A DNA stretch of 64,000 bases from Acidobacteriota bacterium (GTDB lineage: Bacteria; Actinomycetota; Acidimicrobiia; Acidimicrobiales; RAAP-2). The translations under genes and the position numbers were made by a program. Below are positions 43,192-55,546 of this stretch, piece by piece. The notes under the pieces are model-generated. The model saw only the letters and a list, made by a program, of their open reading frames with translations, did no database searches and was not told where the DNA came from. Numbering within the stretch: position 1 is the stretch's first letter; every line of letters begins with the position of its first letter. The stretch spans positions 20,809 through 84,808 of the forward strand of contig JAGXAY010000003.1 of NCBI GenBank assembly GCA_018971385.1. Direction: 5' to 3'.

Positions 43192-44603
43192 TGGCCGGAC
43201 GGACGCTGTACGACAAGATTTACGACGCCCACCTGGTGGCCGCGCCGGAGGGGGAGAGTGCGCTGCTCTACATCGACCTCCACCTCGTGCACGAAGTCAC
43301 GTCACCGCAGGCCTTCGACGGACTTCGCCTCAACCACCGGACCGTCCGTCGCCCGGACCGGACCCTCGCGACGGCCGACCATAACGTTCCGACCGATCCT
43401 CTCGACGTGCCGGTGGCCGATCCGATCTCTCGTCGCCAACTCGAAGCTCTCGACGAGAACTGTGCGGAGTTCGGCATCACCCTCTTTCCTCGGGGCCACG
43501 AAAATCAGGGGATTGTTCACGTCATCGGCCCCGAACTCGGCGTGAGTCAGCCGGGAATGACCATCGTCTGTGGTGATTCCCACACCTCGACGCACGGGGC
43601 CTTCGGCGCCCTCGCGTTCGGTATTGGCACCTCCGAAGTAGAACACGTACTCGCGACCCAAACCCTGCCCCAGAGTCGAGCGAAGACGATGGCGGTGACG
43701 GTGGAGGGCTCCCTTCCCGAGGGCGTCGGCGCCAAAGACGTCGTGCTCGCCATCGTCGGTCGACTCGGAACCGGTGGTGGTGCGGGTTACGTCATCGAGT
43801 ACCGCGGACCGGTCATCGAGTCCCTCTCGATGGAGGGCCGGATGACGGTGTGCAATATGAGCATCGAAGCGGGCGCGCGCGCCGGCCTGGTCGCGCCGGA
43901 TGAGACGACGTTCGCCTACCTGCGTGGTCGCCCCGGCGTACCGAGCGGGGAGGAGTTCGACCGGCTCGTCGACACCTGGCGCGAGCTGCGGACAGACCCC
44001 GACGCCACCTTCGACCGAGAGGTTGTCATTGAAGGGAGTGCGCTCGTTCCCTACATGACGTGGGGAACGAACCCCGCCCACGTCGTTCCCGTCACCGGGG
44101 TCGTTCCCTCCCCCGATCAGTTCGAGGACCCCACGGAACGGGCCAACGCGGAGCGCGCCCTCGACTACATGGGCCTGAGCGCGGGAGTCCCCTTGTCGGA
44201 CGTGCCCGTCGACGTGGTGTTCATCGGGTCGTGCACGAATAGCCGGATTGAGGACCTCCGGTCGGCCGCCCGAGTAGCTGCGAGAGGTCGAGTGGCCGAG
44301 AACGTTCGGGCTCTCGTGGTTCCCGGATCTCACCGGGTGAAGAAGCAGGCGGAGGCCGAGGGACTGGACGTCATCTTTAAAGACGCCGGATTCGAATGGC
44401 GAGAGCCCGGTTGTTCCATGTGCCTCGGGATGAATCCCGACCAGCTCACCCCCGGACAACGCTCCGCCTCCACCTCGAACCGAAACTTCGAGGGGCGCCA
44501 GGGCCGCGGGGGCAGAACCCACCTCGTCTCGCCCGAGGTCGCCGCGGCGACCGCCCTCGTCGGACGGTTCGCCACCCCGAGCAGCCTGGAGGAGGGTCGA
44601 TGA
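43191..44603 (+). CDS. leuC: 3-isopropylmalate dehydratase large subunit
   Basis: The 470-residue aconitase-family protein starts [14 protein letters not shown] and has [50 protein letters not shown]. The cluster cysteines lie in [14 protein letters not shown] and [12 protein letters not shown], and it ends ...TALVGRF. With LeuD it isomerises 2- to 3-isopropylmalate with a [4Fe-4S] cluster. It overlaps greA and leuD, so the large and small subunits are made together. Confidence 0.97.
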   Translation: MAGRTLYDKIYDAHLVAAPEGESALLYIDLHLVHEVTSPQAFDGLRLNHRTVRRPDRTLATADHNVPTDPLDVPVADPISRRQLEALDENCAEFGITLFPRGHENQGIVHVIGPELGVSQPGMTIVCGDSHTSTHGAFGALAFGIGTSEVEHVLATQTLPQSRAKTMAVTVEGSLPEGVGAKDVVLAIVGRLGTGGGAGYVIEYRGPVIESLSMEGRMTVCNMSIEAGARAGLVAPDETTFAYLRGRPGVPSGEEFDRLVDTWRELRTDPDATFDREVVIEGSALVPYMTWGTNPAHVVPVTGVVPSPDQFEDPTERANAERALDYMGLSAGVPLSDVPVDVVFIGSCTNSRIEDLRSAARVAARGRVAENVRALVVPGSHRVKKQAEAEGLDVIFKDAGFEWREPGCSMCLGMNPDQLTPGQRSASTSNRNFEGRQGRGGRTHLVSPEVAAATALVGRFATPSSLEEGR

Positions 44604-45226
44604 ACCCGGTTCACATCGTCGAGGGTCGCGCGGTGCCCCTCGGGCGCAGCGACGTCGACACTGACCAAATCATCCCCTCGGAGTGGCTGAAGCGGGTCGA
44701 GCGGACGGGATTTGGACGCGGGCTCTTCTCCGAGTGGCGAGATGACCCCGACTTCGTGCTGAATCAACCCGACTACCAGGGAGCCGTCATTCTGCTCGCC
44801 GGGCCCCGCTTCGGCACGGGCTCGTCACGGGAACACGCGGTGTGGGCGCTCATGGACTACGGGTTTTCGGCCGTCATCGCTCCCACATTCGGCGACATCT
44901 TTCGTAACAACTCCTCGAAACAGGGTCTCGTCATCGTCCAGCTCCCGCCGGACGACGTGAACTACCTCGACAACCTCGTACGTGAGACCCCCTCGACCGT
45001 CATCGTGGTCGACGTCGAACGTCGCGTGGTGGAGGTTCCCGCAACGGGCTGGTCCCGCGACTTCCCCCTCGATTCCACCCTCCGCGAGCGGTTGCTGAAC
45101 GGGTGGGACGATATTGGGCTCACGCTTCGTCACGTGGAAGATATTGCCTCCTACGAGACCTCCCGAGCCCGGTTTACCCTTGACGGCGTGTTCGACCCTC
45201 GTGGTCGGGCCCGGAGCGAGGCGTAA
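44600..45226 (+). CDS. leuD: 3-isopropylmalate dehydratase small subunit
   Basis: The 208-residue swivel-domain protein has [22 protein letters not shown], the conserved [14 protein letters not shown] loop and [24 protein letters not shown]. It completes LeuC. The ATG is overlapped by the leuC stop (ATGA) and preceded by GGAGGAGGG. In-frame codons upstream belong to leuC. The gene ends four bases before the convergent PQ-loop gene. Confidence 0.97.
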   Translation: MNPVHIVEGRAVPLGRSDVDTDQIIPSEWLKRVERTGFGRGLFSEWRDDPDFVLNQPDYQGAVILLAGPRFGTGSSREHAVWALMDYGFSAVIAPTFGDIFRNNSSKQGLVIVQLPPDDVNYLDNLVRETPSTVIVVDVERRVVEVPATGWSRDFPLDSTLRERLLNGWDDIGLTLRHVEDIASYETSRARFTLDGVFDPRGRARSEA

Positions 45227-45230
45227 CGCG

Positions 45231-45842
45231 CTAGTCGCTCAAAACGTAAGCCGGGGTCCACTCGCTCCGGCGACGCCACAGGGTGAGTCCGGCCACGGTG
45301 ACGTTTCCGAGCAGGGCGAGTGAGGTCGCGATGAGGGCACTGGCTCGGTGGGTCACGAGGTAGTAGCCGATCCAGAGAACGGAGTTGGACGCGCCGAGAA
45401 CCCACGAGGCAATCGACACTCCGTCCACCTCCACACTGCGTACCAAGTGCACAATCTGCGGCAGGCGGAGAAGGGCCATCGCCACTCCACACCCCACGAG
45501 GGAGGCGCTCCAACCGCCCACGAGTCCCGGCAGAACGCAGAGCAGCGTCAAGAACCCGAGGGCGCCGAGCACCGTGCGCCCGTGGCGCCACGGCTCGAGA
45601 CGAGCGATGACGTACACCTGCAGGGGCCAGACGACGAGTGACCCCAACACGATGATCCAGGAGTGAGCCCGCACAAGACCGTAGGTAATCCAGTACCCCC
45701 CGATCAGGAAAAAAAGTATCCAGGTGGCGAGAGAGACCCCCTCGTTACCCCGGGACTTCACCCGACGGAACTGAGCCCATCCTCCGACGAATCCAATGGC
45801 GACCGCGACCCACCCCACACTGGCGAGTATCACGGTACGCAC
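45231..45842 (-). CDS. PQ-loop (MtN3/SWEET-like) membrane protein with two repeats
   Basis: The 203-residue protein has about seven membrane helices in two three-helix repeats joined by a linker helix. Repeat 1 has WAQFRRV followed by GVSLATWILFFLIGGYWITYG; repeat 2 has LPQIVHLVRSVEVDGVSIASWVLGASNSVLWIGYY, a canonical PQ motif and the following S-x2-(S/T)W pattern. Bacterial SemiSWEETs have one repeat of ~90 residues, so this is a full-length double form. The substrate (sugar, amino acid or other) is unknown. TAACCT lies six bases before the GTG. leuA ends 18 bases upstream. Confidence 0.82.
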   Translation of the reverse strand: MRTVILASVGWVAVAIGFVGGWAQFRRVKSRGNEGVSLATWILFFLIGGYWITYGLVRAHSWIIVLGSLVVWPLQVYVIARLEPWRHGRTVLGALGFLTLLCVLPGLVGGWSASLVGCGVAMALLRLPQIVHLVRSVEVDGVSIASWVLGASNSVLWIGYYLVTHRASALIATSLALLGNVTVAGLTLWRRRSEWTPAYVLSD

Positions 45843-45848
45843 CCTTCC

Positions 45849-45854
45849 AGGTTA
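45849..45854 (-). promoter_or_regulatory. -10 element of the PQ-loop gene
   Basis: TAACCT ends six bases before the GTG, within the 17-bp gap after leuA. The PQ-loop gene may thus be expressed apart from the attenuated leuA transcript. Confidence 0.45.
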
Positions 45855-45859
45855 GGCCC

Positions 45860-47623
<1,764 letters not shown>

Positions 47624-47628
<5 letters not shown>

Positions 47629-47659
47629 TAAGAAGAAGTCCGCCGACAAATGTGCTCAC
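47624..47659 (-). CDS. leuL: leu leader peptide MSTFVGGLLLT
   Basis: The frame has 11 codons from GTG to TAG, with three consecutive Leu codons, all CTT, a codon rarely used in the surrounding GC-rich genes (which prefer CTC/CTG). The Leu run ends one codon before the stop. Two hairpins follow at once, the second a terminator, then leuA. This is the layout of ribosome-mediated attenuation: leucyl-tRNA shortage would stall the ribosome on CTT. TAGTAT lies six bases before the GTG, so the peptide would be translated from the first base of a leaderless mRNA. Confidence 0.85.
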
Positions 47660-47665
47660 GGCGTC

Positions 47666-47671
47666 ATACTA
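47666..47671 (-). promoter_or_regulatory. -10 element of the leuA leader transcript
   Basis: TAGTAT ends six bases before the leader peptide GTG, the standard spacing in this window. Confidence 0.6.
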
Positions 47672-47703
47672 CACAGCGACGACACCCGCCAGCAGGCGAG
47701 AGG

Positions 47704-47709
47704 TAGGCT
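47704..47709 (+). promoter_or_regulatory. -10 element of the 49-residue membrane protein gene
   Basis: TAGGCT ends six bases before the ATG at 47716. It is divergent from the leuA leader promoter, about 32 bp away. Confidence 0.55.
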
Positions 47710-47715
47710 CGACCC

Positions 47716-47865
47716 ATGAAGCTCCTCCGCGTCGGAACGAAATTGTTAGTGGTGCTGGCCATCCTCGCCGCCGTGGCGGGAGTCATCGCGCTCGTGAAGA
47801 AGAGGTCCGCGTCGCCGGTGACCACGGAGTCCTGGCCCGACGTGCCCCAGCGCGACGCCGCCTAG
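47716..47865 (+). CDS. small single-helix membrane protein, 49 residues
   Basis: The frame reads MKLLRVGTKLLVVLAILAAV, then AGVIALVKKRSASPV and TTESWPDVPQRDAA. It has one membrane helix (~8-27), a basic stop-transfer KKR and a short cytoplasmic tail with a SWPDVP motif. Small proteins of this shape are common and poorly studied in actinobacteria. Support comes from the promoter (TAGGCT-N6-ATG) and the good hydrophobic/charged arrangement. The function is unknown. Confidence 0.7.
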   Translation: MKLLRVGTKLLVVLAILAAVAGVIALVKKRSASPVTTESWPDVPQRDAA

Positions 47866-47917
47866 TCTCGTTCTGGCGCCTCGCGCCATCCAGCACCTCA
47901 CCCCCTAAGGAGTCACC

Positions 47918-48898
47918 ATGGCTGAAATGCAGTATCGTCGCCTGGGCCGCGCCGGCCTTCAAGTGTCCGTGTTGTCGTTCGGAAGTTGGGTCACCTTCGC
48001 CAACTCGAACCAGATCGAGACCGCCACTCAAGCCGCGGAGTGCCTGGCCGCTGCTCGTGACGCCGGCGTGAACTTCTTTGACAACGCCGAGGGGTACGCC
48101 AGCGGAGAGTCCGAGCGGGTGATGGGTGCCGCCTTTCGCGAGCTGGGCTGGAAGCGCCACGAATACGTCGTATCGACGAAGTTGTTCTGGGGCATCCTCG
48201 AGGGTCCGAACATGAAGAACACCCTCAACCGGAAGTACCTGCTCCAGGCGATCGATGGTTCGCTCGAGCGATTCGGTCTCGACTTTGTCGACCTCGTCTA
48301 CTGCCACCGCCCCGACCCCCACACCCCGATCGAGGAGACGGTGTGGGCGATGAGCGACATGGTCAGTTCCGGCAAGGCCCTCTACTGGGGTACGTCGGAG
48401 TGGTCGGCGGACGAAATCCGCGCGGCGTGGTCCATCGCGGACCGCCACCACCTCCACAAGCCGGTTGTCGAGCAGCCCCAGTACAACCTGCTCCACCGCT
48501 CCCGCGTCGAGGAGGAGTACGCCCGCCTCTACGAGGATATTGGTCTCGGCACCACGATTTGGTCCCCGCTCGCCTCGGGTCTCCTGACGGGTAAGTACCA
48601 GAACGGCATTCCCGCGGGAAGTCGGGCCACCCTCCCCGGTTACGAGTGGCTCGCCACCATGCTGAGCGACCCGGACCAACTCGCCAAGGTGGCGAAGATC
48701 AAGGTCGTAGCCGACGAGATTGGCGTCTCCCTCACGCACCTCGCCCTGGCGTGGTGCGTGAAGAACCCCCACGTGTCGACGGTCATCACTGGTGCCTCCA
48801 ACGTGGCCCAGGTGCGTGACAACATGGCCGCTCTCGACGTCGTGGACGCCCTCACGGACGACGTGATGGCCCGTCTCGACGAGATCACCCGGTCCTAG
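47918..48898 (+). CDS. aldo/keto reductase (Kv-beta/AKR6-like)
   Basis: The 326-residue TIM-barrel oxidoreductase begins [21 protein letters not shown]. It has [19 protein letters not shown] (catalytic Asp-Tyr), VVSTKLFWG with the Lys, [21 protein letters not shown] with the His position, [26 protein letters not shown] and [14 protein letters not shown] (NADPH). It resembles potassium-channel beta subunits and their bacterial relatives, which reduce aldehydes with NADPH. The ATG is preceded by AAGGAG. It is followed closely by a FAD oxidoreductase gene, probably in one operon. Confidence 0.94.
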   Translation: MAEMQYRRLGRAGLQVSVLSFGSWVTFANSNQIETATQAAECLAAARDAGVNFFDNAEGYASGESERVMGAAFRELGWKRHEYVVSTKLFWGILEGPNMKNTLNRKYLLQAIDGSLERFGLDFVDLVYCHRPDPHTPIEETVWAMSDMVSSGKALYWGTSEWSADEIRAAWSIADRHHLHKPVVEQPQYNLLHRSRVEEEYARLYEDIGLGTTIWSPLASGLLTGKYQNGIPAGSRATLPGYEWLATMLSDPDQLAKVAKIKVVADEIGVSLTHLALAWCVKNPHVSTVITGASNVAQVRDNMAALDVVDALTDDVMARLDEITRS

Positions 48899-48902
48899 GC
48901 GC

Positions 48903-50117
48903 GTGGACGCCGACGTCATCATCGTCGGCGCCGGCCTCGCCGGACTCCGTTGCGCCCATCAGCTCGAACTCTCCGGCCGTCGCTGCCTCCTCCTGGAGTC
49001 CAGCGACGCCGTGGGAGGTCGGGTGAAGTCCCGTACGGTCGATGACGCCATTATTGACGAGGGTTTTCAACTCGCCAACCCCGCGTATCCCGAGATTCGG
49101 GCCATCGCCCTCGGGGACGACCTGGACTGGCGTCGGTTCGCCCCGGTGTTGCGCTACGTGGGTTCGACCCCCACTGAACTCATCGACCCGCGGTACGCCC
49201 CTCTTCGCGCCCTACGATCGTTGCGTTCCTGTGGATTATCCGGTCGCGACCTCGTCGGACTCCTCCGAGTGGCGCGATCCGCGGCGACTCCGAGCCGATC
49301 CATCCTCGCGGACGATGACATGCCGGCTCGAGAAGGCTTTCGTCGCTGTGGCGTCAGCGAGGGTTCCCTTGATCGCCTCCTCACCCCCTTTCTCTCCGGA
49401 GTCGTCCTCGACGACTCCGTCGACGTCCCGTGGGGGTACGTACGATTCCTGCTCAAGTCCTTTCTGAAAGATCGACCGGCCACCACTCCCGACGGTCTCG
49501 GTCAACTACCGCGGGTTCTGGCCGCGCGGCTCGCGAGCGACATTCGTCTCTCGACCCTGGTCACGGACGTCCAACCCACCGAAGTCCGGACCTCGCAAGG
49601 AGTATTTCGAGCTCCGGCGGTAGTGGTCGCCACGGACGCCGACAGCGCGAGACGATTTGTTCCGACGCTTCCTCTCGTGGCCTGGCGGAGTCAGACGACC
49701 TGGTGGTGGCGTACCCCCCGAGTGGAGGACGGAGCCGAACTACGACTGCCCCGGCTCGGTGGTCCCTTGACGAGCGTCCTCGACCTCGCCTCCGTCGCCC
49801 CGGAAAGATGTCCGCGTCACTCCCTCCTCGCCGCGGCGGCTAACGGCACTCACGGCGAGGAGATGACCGAGGGCGTGAGAGAAACGGTGGCTCGCCTCTA
49901 CGACCTCGACTCTCGTGATCTCGACCTGGTCGAGGTCACCCGAGTAGAGCACGCCCTCCCCGTCATCACCTCCGTTCGACCGCGAGCGAGTCGATGGGGG
50001 GACATCTTTCTCGCGGGCGACTATCTCACCACACCCTCCACCCAGGGCGCCCTTCGCTCGGGCTACCGGGCGGCCCGAGCGGTGCTCGCGGCGACCGGAA
50101 CTACTTCAAGGAGATGA
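48903..50117 (+). CDS. FAD-dependent amine oxidase/phytoene desaturase-like protein
   Basis: The 404-residue protein has the dinucleotide motif DVIIVGAGLAGLRCAHQL, LLESSDAVGGRVKS (the GG-R motif of the amine oxidase superfamily), FQLANPAYPEI and a C-terminal FAD contact GDIFLAGDYLTTPSTQGALRSGYRAA. The substrate is not evident; carotenoid, amine or protoporphyrinogen-like roles exist in this superfamily. GTG starts four bases after the aldo/keto reductase stop. The 3' end overlaps convergent serA by 17 bases. Confidence 0.9.
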   Translation: MDADVIIVGAGLAGLRCAHQLELSGRRCLLLESSDAVGGRVKSRTVDDAIIDEGFQLANPAYPEIRAIALGDDLDWRRFAPVLRYVGSTPTELIDPRYAPLRALRSLRSCGLSGRDLVGLLRVARSAATPSRSILADDDMPAREGFRRCGVSEGSLDRLLTPFLSGVVLDDSVDVPWGYVRFLLKSFLKDRPATTPDGLGQLPRVLAARLASDIRLSTLVTDVQPTEVRTSQGVFRAPAVVVATDADSARRFVPTLPLVAWRSQTTWWWRTPRVEDGAELRLPRLGGPLTSVLDLASVAPERCPRHSLLAAAANGTHGEEMTEGVRETVARLYDLDSRDLDLVEVTRVEHALPVITSVRPRASRWGDIFLAGDYLTTPSTQGALRSGYRAARAVLAATGTTSRR

Positions 50118-51675
50118 GGTGGATGTCCTTGATGCCGTTGGTGCCACGTAAGGACTCGACAACCTCGTAGGGCGTCGGACTCGCGGTGGTCATGACCATC
50201 AGTGCCGTACCGGCGTTTTGATCAGGACCGACGGCCATGGACGTGATCGAGACCTCGGCTTCGCCGAGGGCCAATCCCACGAGGCCGATCATGCCCGGTC
50301 GGTCGTCGTTTCGCACCACCAACATGGACGCGGCCGGAGGAATCTCCACGCTGTGACCGTCCACGGCCACGATCCGTGTTTCGACTCGCGTCCCGACCGT
50401 CATCAAGGTTCCCGACACCGCGTGGTGTCCGGAGCGCACCGTGATGACGTTCACGTACTCCGGAGACTCCACGTTTTGAACTTCGGAGTAGGTGATGTGG
50501 TGGTCGGCCGCCATCTGGGGGGCGTTCACGAAGGACGCCTGGTCGTGGCCGGTCGCGAGGAGAAGTCCCTTGAGGGCCGAGAGGGTGAGGATGGTCGTCG
50601 ACGCGCCCGCCACTTCGCCCTGGTAGATCACCTCGAGGTCGGCCGGTTCGCCGTCGAGCAGACCACCGATAAAGCGCCCCAGAATCTCCGCGAGACCCAT
50701 GAAAGGACGAACCACGTTCGACACCTCTCCCGCCGCCACGTTCACCGCGTAAGGCACGAAATCACCGGCGAGGGCGAGCTGTACCTGCTCGGCAATGGTG
50801 ACCCCCGCCTTGTCCTGGGCCTCCTTGGTCGAGGCGCCGAGGTGGGGCACCACCACCACACTCGGCAGGCTAAAGAGGGGTGACTCGGTCGTCGGCTCCT
50901 TCTCGAAGACGTCGAGGGCGGCCCCGTGGACCTGACCCGATCGAATCGCTTCGGCGAGATCCGCTTCGTTCACGATTCCGCCACGAGCCACGTTGATGAT
51001 ACGGACTCCCGGCTTCGTCTTGGCCAGCGTGTCCGCGTTCAGAAGATTGGTCGTCTCCTTCGTCTTCGGGAGGTGAATCGTAATGAAGTCGGAGTGCGCG
51101 AGCACCACGTCGAGGTCGGCGAGTTCTATTCCCATGTGACGCGCGCGGTCCGTGGTGACGTAGGGGTCGTAGGCCATGAGGCGCATTCCGAAGGCGGACG
51201 CCCGCTGAGCCACGAGAGCCCCGATTTTGCCGAGTCCGATGATACCCAGAACCTTGCCGTGGAGCTCCACGCCCTCCCACTTCGAGCGCTCCCACTTACC
51301 CGCGGTGAGCGCGGCGTGGGCCTGGGGAATGTTGCGCGCTTGGGCCAAGATGAGCGCCATCGTCTGCTCCGCGGCGGACAAGATATTGGACACGGGGGCG
51401 TTCACGACCATGATGCCGAGTTCGGTCGCTCGCGCCACGTCCACGTTGTCGAGTCCAATTCCGGCGCGACCCACCACGACCAAGTCCCGCCCGGCCTCGA
51501 GCGCGGGAGCATCGACCTGGGTAGCCGAACGAATGATGAGGGCCTTCGCCCCCACGACCGCCTCGCGCAGCTCCTCGGGGCTCAACCCGAGCCGCACGTC
51601 CACGTCGTGTCCGGCTCGACGCAACTCTTCGAGTCCGGACTCAGCAATCTCTTCGGTCACGAGTACACGAGCCAC
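50101..51675 (-). CDS. serA: D-3-phosphoglycerate dehydrogenase, long form
   Basis: The 524-residue enzyme has the split substrate domain (ARVLVTEEIAESGLEELRRAGHDVDV), the NAD domain with LGIIGLGKIGALVAQRASAFGM and VARGGIVNEADLAEAI. The intervening (ASB) domain and a C-terminal ACT domain starting around DDRPGMIGLVGLALGEAEVSITSMAVG follow, as in mycobacterial SerA. It makes 3-phosphohydroxypyruvate for serine. The GTG start has AAAGGA upstream; 20 further upstream codons are open but not conserved. serC and an aspartate aminotransferase gene are adjacent. Confidence 0.96.
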   Translation of the reverse strand: MARVLVTEEIAESGLEELRRAGHDVDVRLGLSPEELREAVVGAKALIIRSATQVDAPALEAGRDLVVVGRAGIGLDNVDVARATELGIMVVNAPVSNILSAAEQTMALILAQARNIPQAHAALTAGKWERSKWEGVELHGKVLGIIGLGKIGALVAQRASAFGMRLMAYDPYVTTDRARHMGIELADLDVVLAHSDFITIHLPKTKETTNLLNADTLAKTKPGVRIINVARGGIVNEADLAEAIRSGQVHGAALDVFEKEPTTESPLFSLPSVVVVPHLGASTKEAQDKAGVTIAEQVQLALAGDFVPYAVNVAAGEVSNVVRPFMGLAEILGRFIGGLLDGEPADLEVIYQGEVAGASTTILTLSALKGLLLATGHDQASFVNAPQMAADHHITYSEVQNVESPEYVNVITVRSGHHAVSGTLMTVGTRVETRIVAVDGHSVEIPPAASMLVVRNDDRPGMIGLVGLALGEAEVSITSMAVGPDQNAGTALMVMTTASPTPYEVVESLRGTNGIKDIHLISLK

Positions 51676-51716
51676 GGGTGATCCTTTCGGGAGGGGTACT
51701 ACAGCGTAGGGGCGAT

Positions 51717-52916
<1,200 letters not shown>

Positions 52917-52937
52917 CGGTCGCGCCCTTTCAGTCCC

Positions 52938-52943
52938 TAGGCT
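52938..52943 (+). promoter_or_regulatory. -10 element of serC (near-palindromic with divergent TAGCCT)
   Basis: TAGGCT ends eight bases before the serC ATG. The overlapping CCTAGG makes a minus-strand TAGCCT about 22 bases before the aspartate aminotransferase ATG, so one short site may fire both ways. Confidence 0.5.
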
Positions 52944-52951
52944 ACGAGTCT

Positions 52952-54070
52952 ATGAGTTCCCCCGAGAGCCTCCAGATTCCCGCCGACCTCTTGCCCCGCG
53001 ACGGGCGATTCGGGTCGGGTCCCTCCAAAGTTCGCGCCGCCCAAGTGGAGGCCCTCGCGCGTGACGCGCGGGACTTCCTCGGCACGTCGCACCGTCAAGC
53101 GACAGTGCGCTCGAAGGTTGGAGAGATCCGTGACGGCCTGACGTCCCTCTTCTCGCTGCCGGAGGGTTACGAGGTTCTCCTCGGAAATGGTGGCTCCACC
53201 TGCTTCTGGGACGCCGCAAGTTTTCACCTGGTCCAGCGCAAGTCAGAGCACCTGAGTTTCGGAGAGTTCTCCTCGAAGTTCGCCGCCGTCACGGCCGCCG
53301 CCCCCCACCTGGAGGACCCCGTCGTGATCTCGAGCGAACCCGGACGCCACCCTCTCGTCGAGGCCCGTGACGACGTGGACGCCTACGCCCTCACTCACAA
53401 CGAGACCTCGACCGGGGTCATGATGCCCATCACCCGACCCGCGGGAGACGGGCTGGTGCTGGTCGACGCGACCTCGGGCGCCGGCGCGCTCCCCGTCGAC
53501 CCCCGCCAGTTCGACTGCTACTACTTCGCCCCCCAAAAGTCGTTCGCCAGTGACGGTGGACTCTGGCTCGCCCTGTGCTCACCGGCCGCGGTGGAGCGCA
53601 TCGAGGCGATAGCCGCTTCGGGTCGCTGGACCCCCGCGTTCTTCGATTTGAAGGTGGCCCTCGACAACTCCCGCCTCAACCAGACCTACAACACCCCCGC
53701 CCTCGCGACACTCCACCTGCTCGCCTCCCAGATCACCTGGTTCAACGAGAACGGAGGGCTCTCCTTCTCCGCGGGACGCTCGGCTCGTTCGGCCGAGATT
53801 CTCTACGCCTGGGCGGACGCGTCCGACTTCGCTCGACCCTTCGTCGAGAACCCCGAGATGCGCTCCGCGGTCGTGGGAACCATCGACTTCGCCCCCGAGG
53901 TGGACGCCTCCGTGGTGGCGAGCGTCCTACGGCGACACGGTGTTCTCGACACCGAGCCCTACCGCAAACTTGGTCGTAATCAACTACGAATTGCCATGTT
54001 TCCCGCGGTGGACCCCGAGGATGTCGCCGCGCTCTGCGCCAGCATCAACTGGGTGGTGGGGAACCTCTAG
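52952..54070 (+). CDS. serC: phosphoserine aminotransferase, mycobacterial type
   Basis: The 372-residue PLP enzyme starts IPADLLPRDGRFGSGPSKVR. It has GTSHRQATVRSKVGEIRDGL, LGNGGSTCFWDAASF, THNETSTGVMMP, VDATSGAGALPVD, the PLP lysine in YYFAPQKSFASDGGLWLA and LNQTYNTPALATL. These are marks of the actinobacterial SerC group, distinct from the E. coli type. It makes phosphoserine from the SerA product. It is followed by an epimerase-like gene three bases after its stop. Confidence 0.96.
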   Translation: MSSPESLQIPADLLPRDGRFGSGPSKVRAAQVEALARDARDFLGTSHRQATVRSKVGEIRDGLTSLFSLPEGYEVLLGNGGSTCFWDAASFHLVQRKSEHLSFGEFSSKFAAVTAAAPHLEDPVVISSEPGRHPLVEARDDVDAYALTHNETSTGVMMPITRPAGDGLVLVDATSGAGALPVDPRQFDCYYFAPQKSFASDGGLWLALCSPAAVERIEAIAASGRWTPAFFDLKVALDNSRLNQTYNTPALATLHLLASQITWFNENGGLSFSAGRSARSAEILYAWADASDFARPFVENPEMRSAVVGTIDFAPEVDASVVASVLRRHGVLDTEPYRKLGRNQLRIAMFPAVDPEDVAALCASINWVVGNL

Positions 54071-54073
54071 ACC

Positions 54074-55546
54074 GTGACTCGAGTTCTCGTCACCGGAGCG
54101 ACCGGGTACGTCGGGGGGCGCTTAGCTCCCCGACTCGTCGACGAGGGCTTCGATGTCCGCTGCCTGGTGAGGACGCCGGGAAAGCTCGAGCGAGCCCCCT
54201 GGCGCGACCAGGTCGACGTCGTGCGCGGCTCCCTGGAGGGACCTCTCGAGGAAGCCATGTCTGGAGTCGACGTCGCCGTGTACCTCGTTCACGGCATCGG
54301 TGCGGGTCCCGACTGGATTCGCAAGGAACGTCACGACGCCGAGCGATTCCGCGACGCGGCCGTCCGGGCCGGAGTATCGCGCGTGGTCTATCTCGGGGGT
54401 ATGGGATTCGACGACTCGGCCCTGAGCGACCACCTGAGGAGCCGCCACGACGTGGGTCGAGTTCTCGCGGATGGACCCCTCAACGTCATCGAACTGCGCG
54501 CCGCCGTCATCATCGGTTCGGGGTCCGCCAGTTTCGAGATGCTCCGCTACCTCGTCGAAGTACTCCCCGTGATGGTGACCCCTAAGTGGGTCCGTACCCG
54601 TAGCCAACCCATCGCCATCTCCGACGTCCTGCGCTACCTGGTGGAGGCGATTCGCGCTCCCGAGGAGGTCGCCGGAGTCTTCGACATCGGCGGACCGGAC
54701 GTCGTGAGTTACGCCGACATGATGGATCTCTACGCCGACGAGGCCGGATTGACCCGTCGGCGGCGACTCGTGGTACCGGTGCTTACGCCGACCCTGTCCA
54801 GTCTCTGGGTGGGACTCGTGACCCCCGTCCCGTCCTCCCTCGCCCGCCCGCTCGTGGACTCTCTCGTCAACGAGGTGGTCGTGGGCGACACGAGAGCCAG
54901 TGACACGTTCGGTCCCCCGCGGACCAGTCTGCGCGAAGCGATACGCCTAGCTCTCGGACGCACTCACCGGGGCGAGATTCCCACCACGTTTACCGACGCC
55001 GATCTCGCGCCCTTTCGGGCCTACGTCACCGACCCCCACTGGGCCGGCGGCACCGCTCTGCTCGATCTTCGTCGCCGCACGACGACGGCCTCCCCCGAGG
55101 CCGTGTTCCGCGCCCTCAGTGCCCTCGGGGGCGACACCGGGTGGTACGCCGGGGACTGGCTGTGGCGCCTGAGAGGACTCGCCGACCAGGTGGTCGGGGG
55201 ACCGGGGCTCCGTCGTGGTCGTCGAGATCCCGAGGAGATGGTGGAGGGAGACTTCGTCGACTTCTGGCGCGTGGAGGCGCTCGACCCACCCCGCCACCTT
55301 CGACTCGTCGCCGAAATGCGCCTTCCCGGCGAAGCCTGGTTGGAGTGGGACGTTGAGCCGAGGGGCGACGGGGCGGCGGTGACCCAACGGGCGACCTTCA
55401 AGCCTCGAGGTCTGGTGGGCCGCGCCTACTGGTACTCCATCGCCCCGTTTCACCGATTCGTGTTTCCCGGCATGCTGGCCGGTGTCCTCCGCGACGCCGA
55501 GACTCGCTACTCCGCCTCCGGTCGCGGCACCTCCGCCTCGCCGTAG
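54074..55546 (+). CDS. NAD(P)-binding protein fused to a DUF2867 domain
   Basis: The 490-residue protein has an N-terminal NmrA/SDR-like domain (TRVLVTGATGYVGGRLAPRLVDEG, RCLVRTPGKL, YLVHGIGAG, VYLGGMG) to ~330. A C-terminal DUF2867 domain follows, with LLDLRRRTTTASPEAVFRALSALGGDTGWY, LWRLRGLADQVVGG, DFWRVEALDPPRHLRLVAEMRLPGEAWLEWDV and AYWYSIAPFHRFVFPGM. This two-domain form is widespread in actinobacteria, and no reaction is known to me. It starts with GTG right after serC, so probably co-transcribed, and its end overlaps a convergent membrane gene by 40 bases. Confidence 0.88.
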   Translation: MTRVLVTGATGYVGGRLAPRLVDEGFDVRCLVRTPGKLERAPWRDQVDVVRGSLEGPLEEAMSGVDVAVYLVHGIGAGPDWIRKERHDAERFRDAAVRAGVSRVVYLGGMGFDDSALSDHLRSRHDVGRVLADGPLNVIELRAAVIIGSGSASFEMLRYLVEVLPVMVTPKWVRTRSQPIAISDVLRYLVEAIRAPEEVAGVFDIGGPDVVSYADMMDLYADEAGLTRRRRLVVPVLTPTLSSLWVGLVTPVPSSLARPLVDSLVNEVVVGDTRASDTFGPPRTSLREAIRLALGRTHRGEIPTTFTDADLAPFRAYVTDPHWAGGTALLDLRRRTTTASPEAVFRALSALGGDTGWYAGDWLWRLRGLADQVVGGPGLRRGRRDPEEMVEGDFVDFWRVEALDPPRHLRLVAEMRLPGEAWLEWDVEPRGDGAAVTQRATFKPRGLVGRAYWYSIAPFHRFVFPGMLAGVLRDAETRYSASGRGTSASP

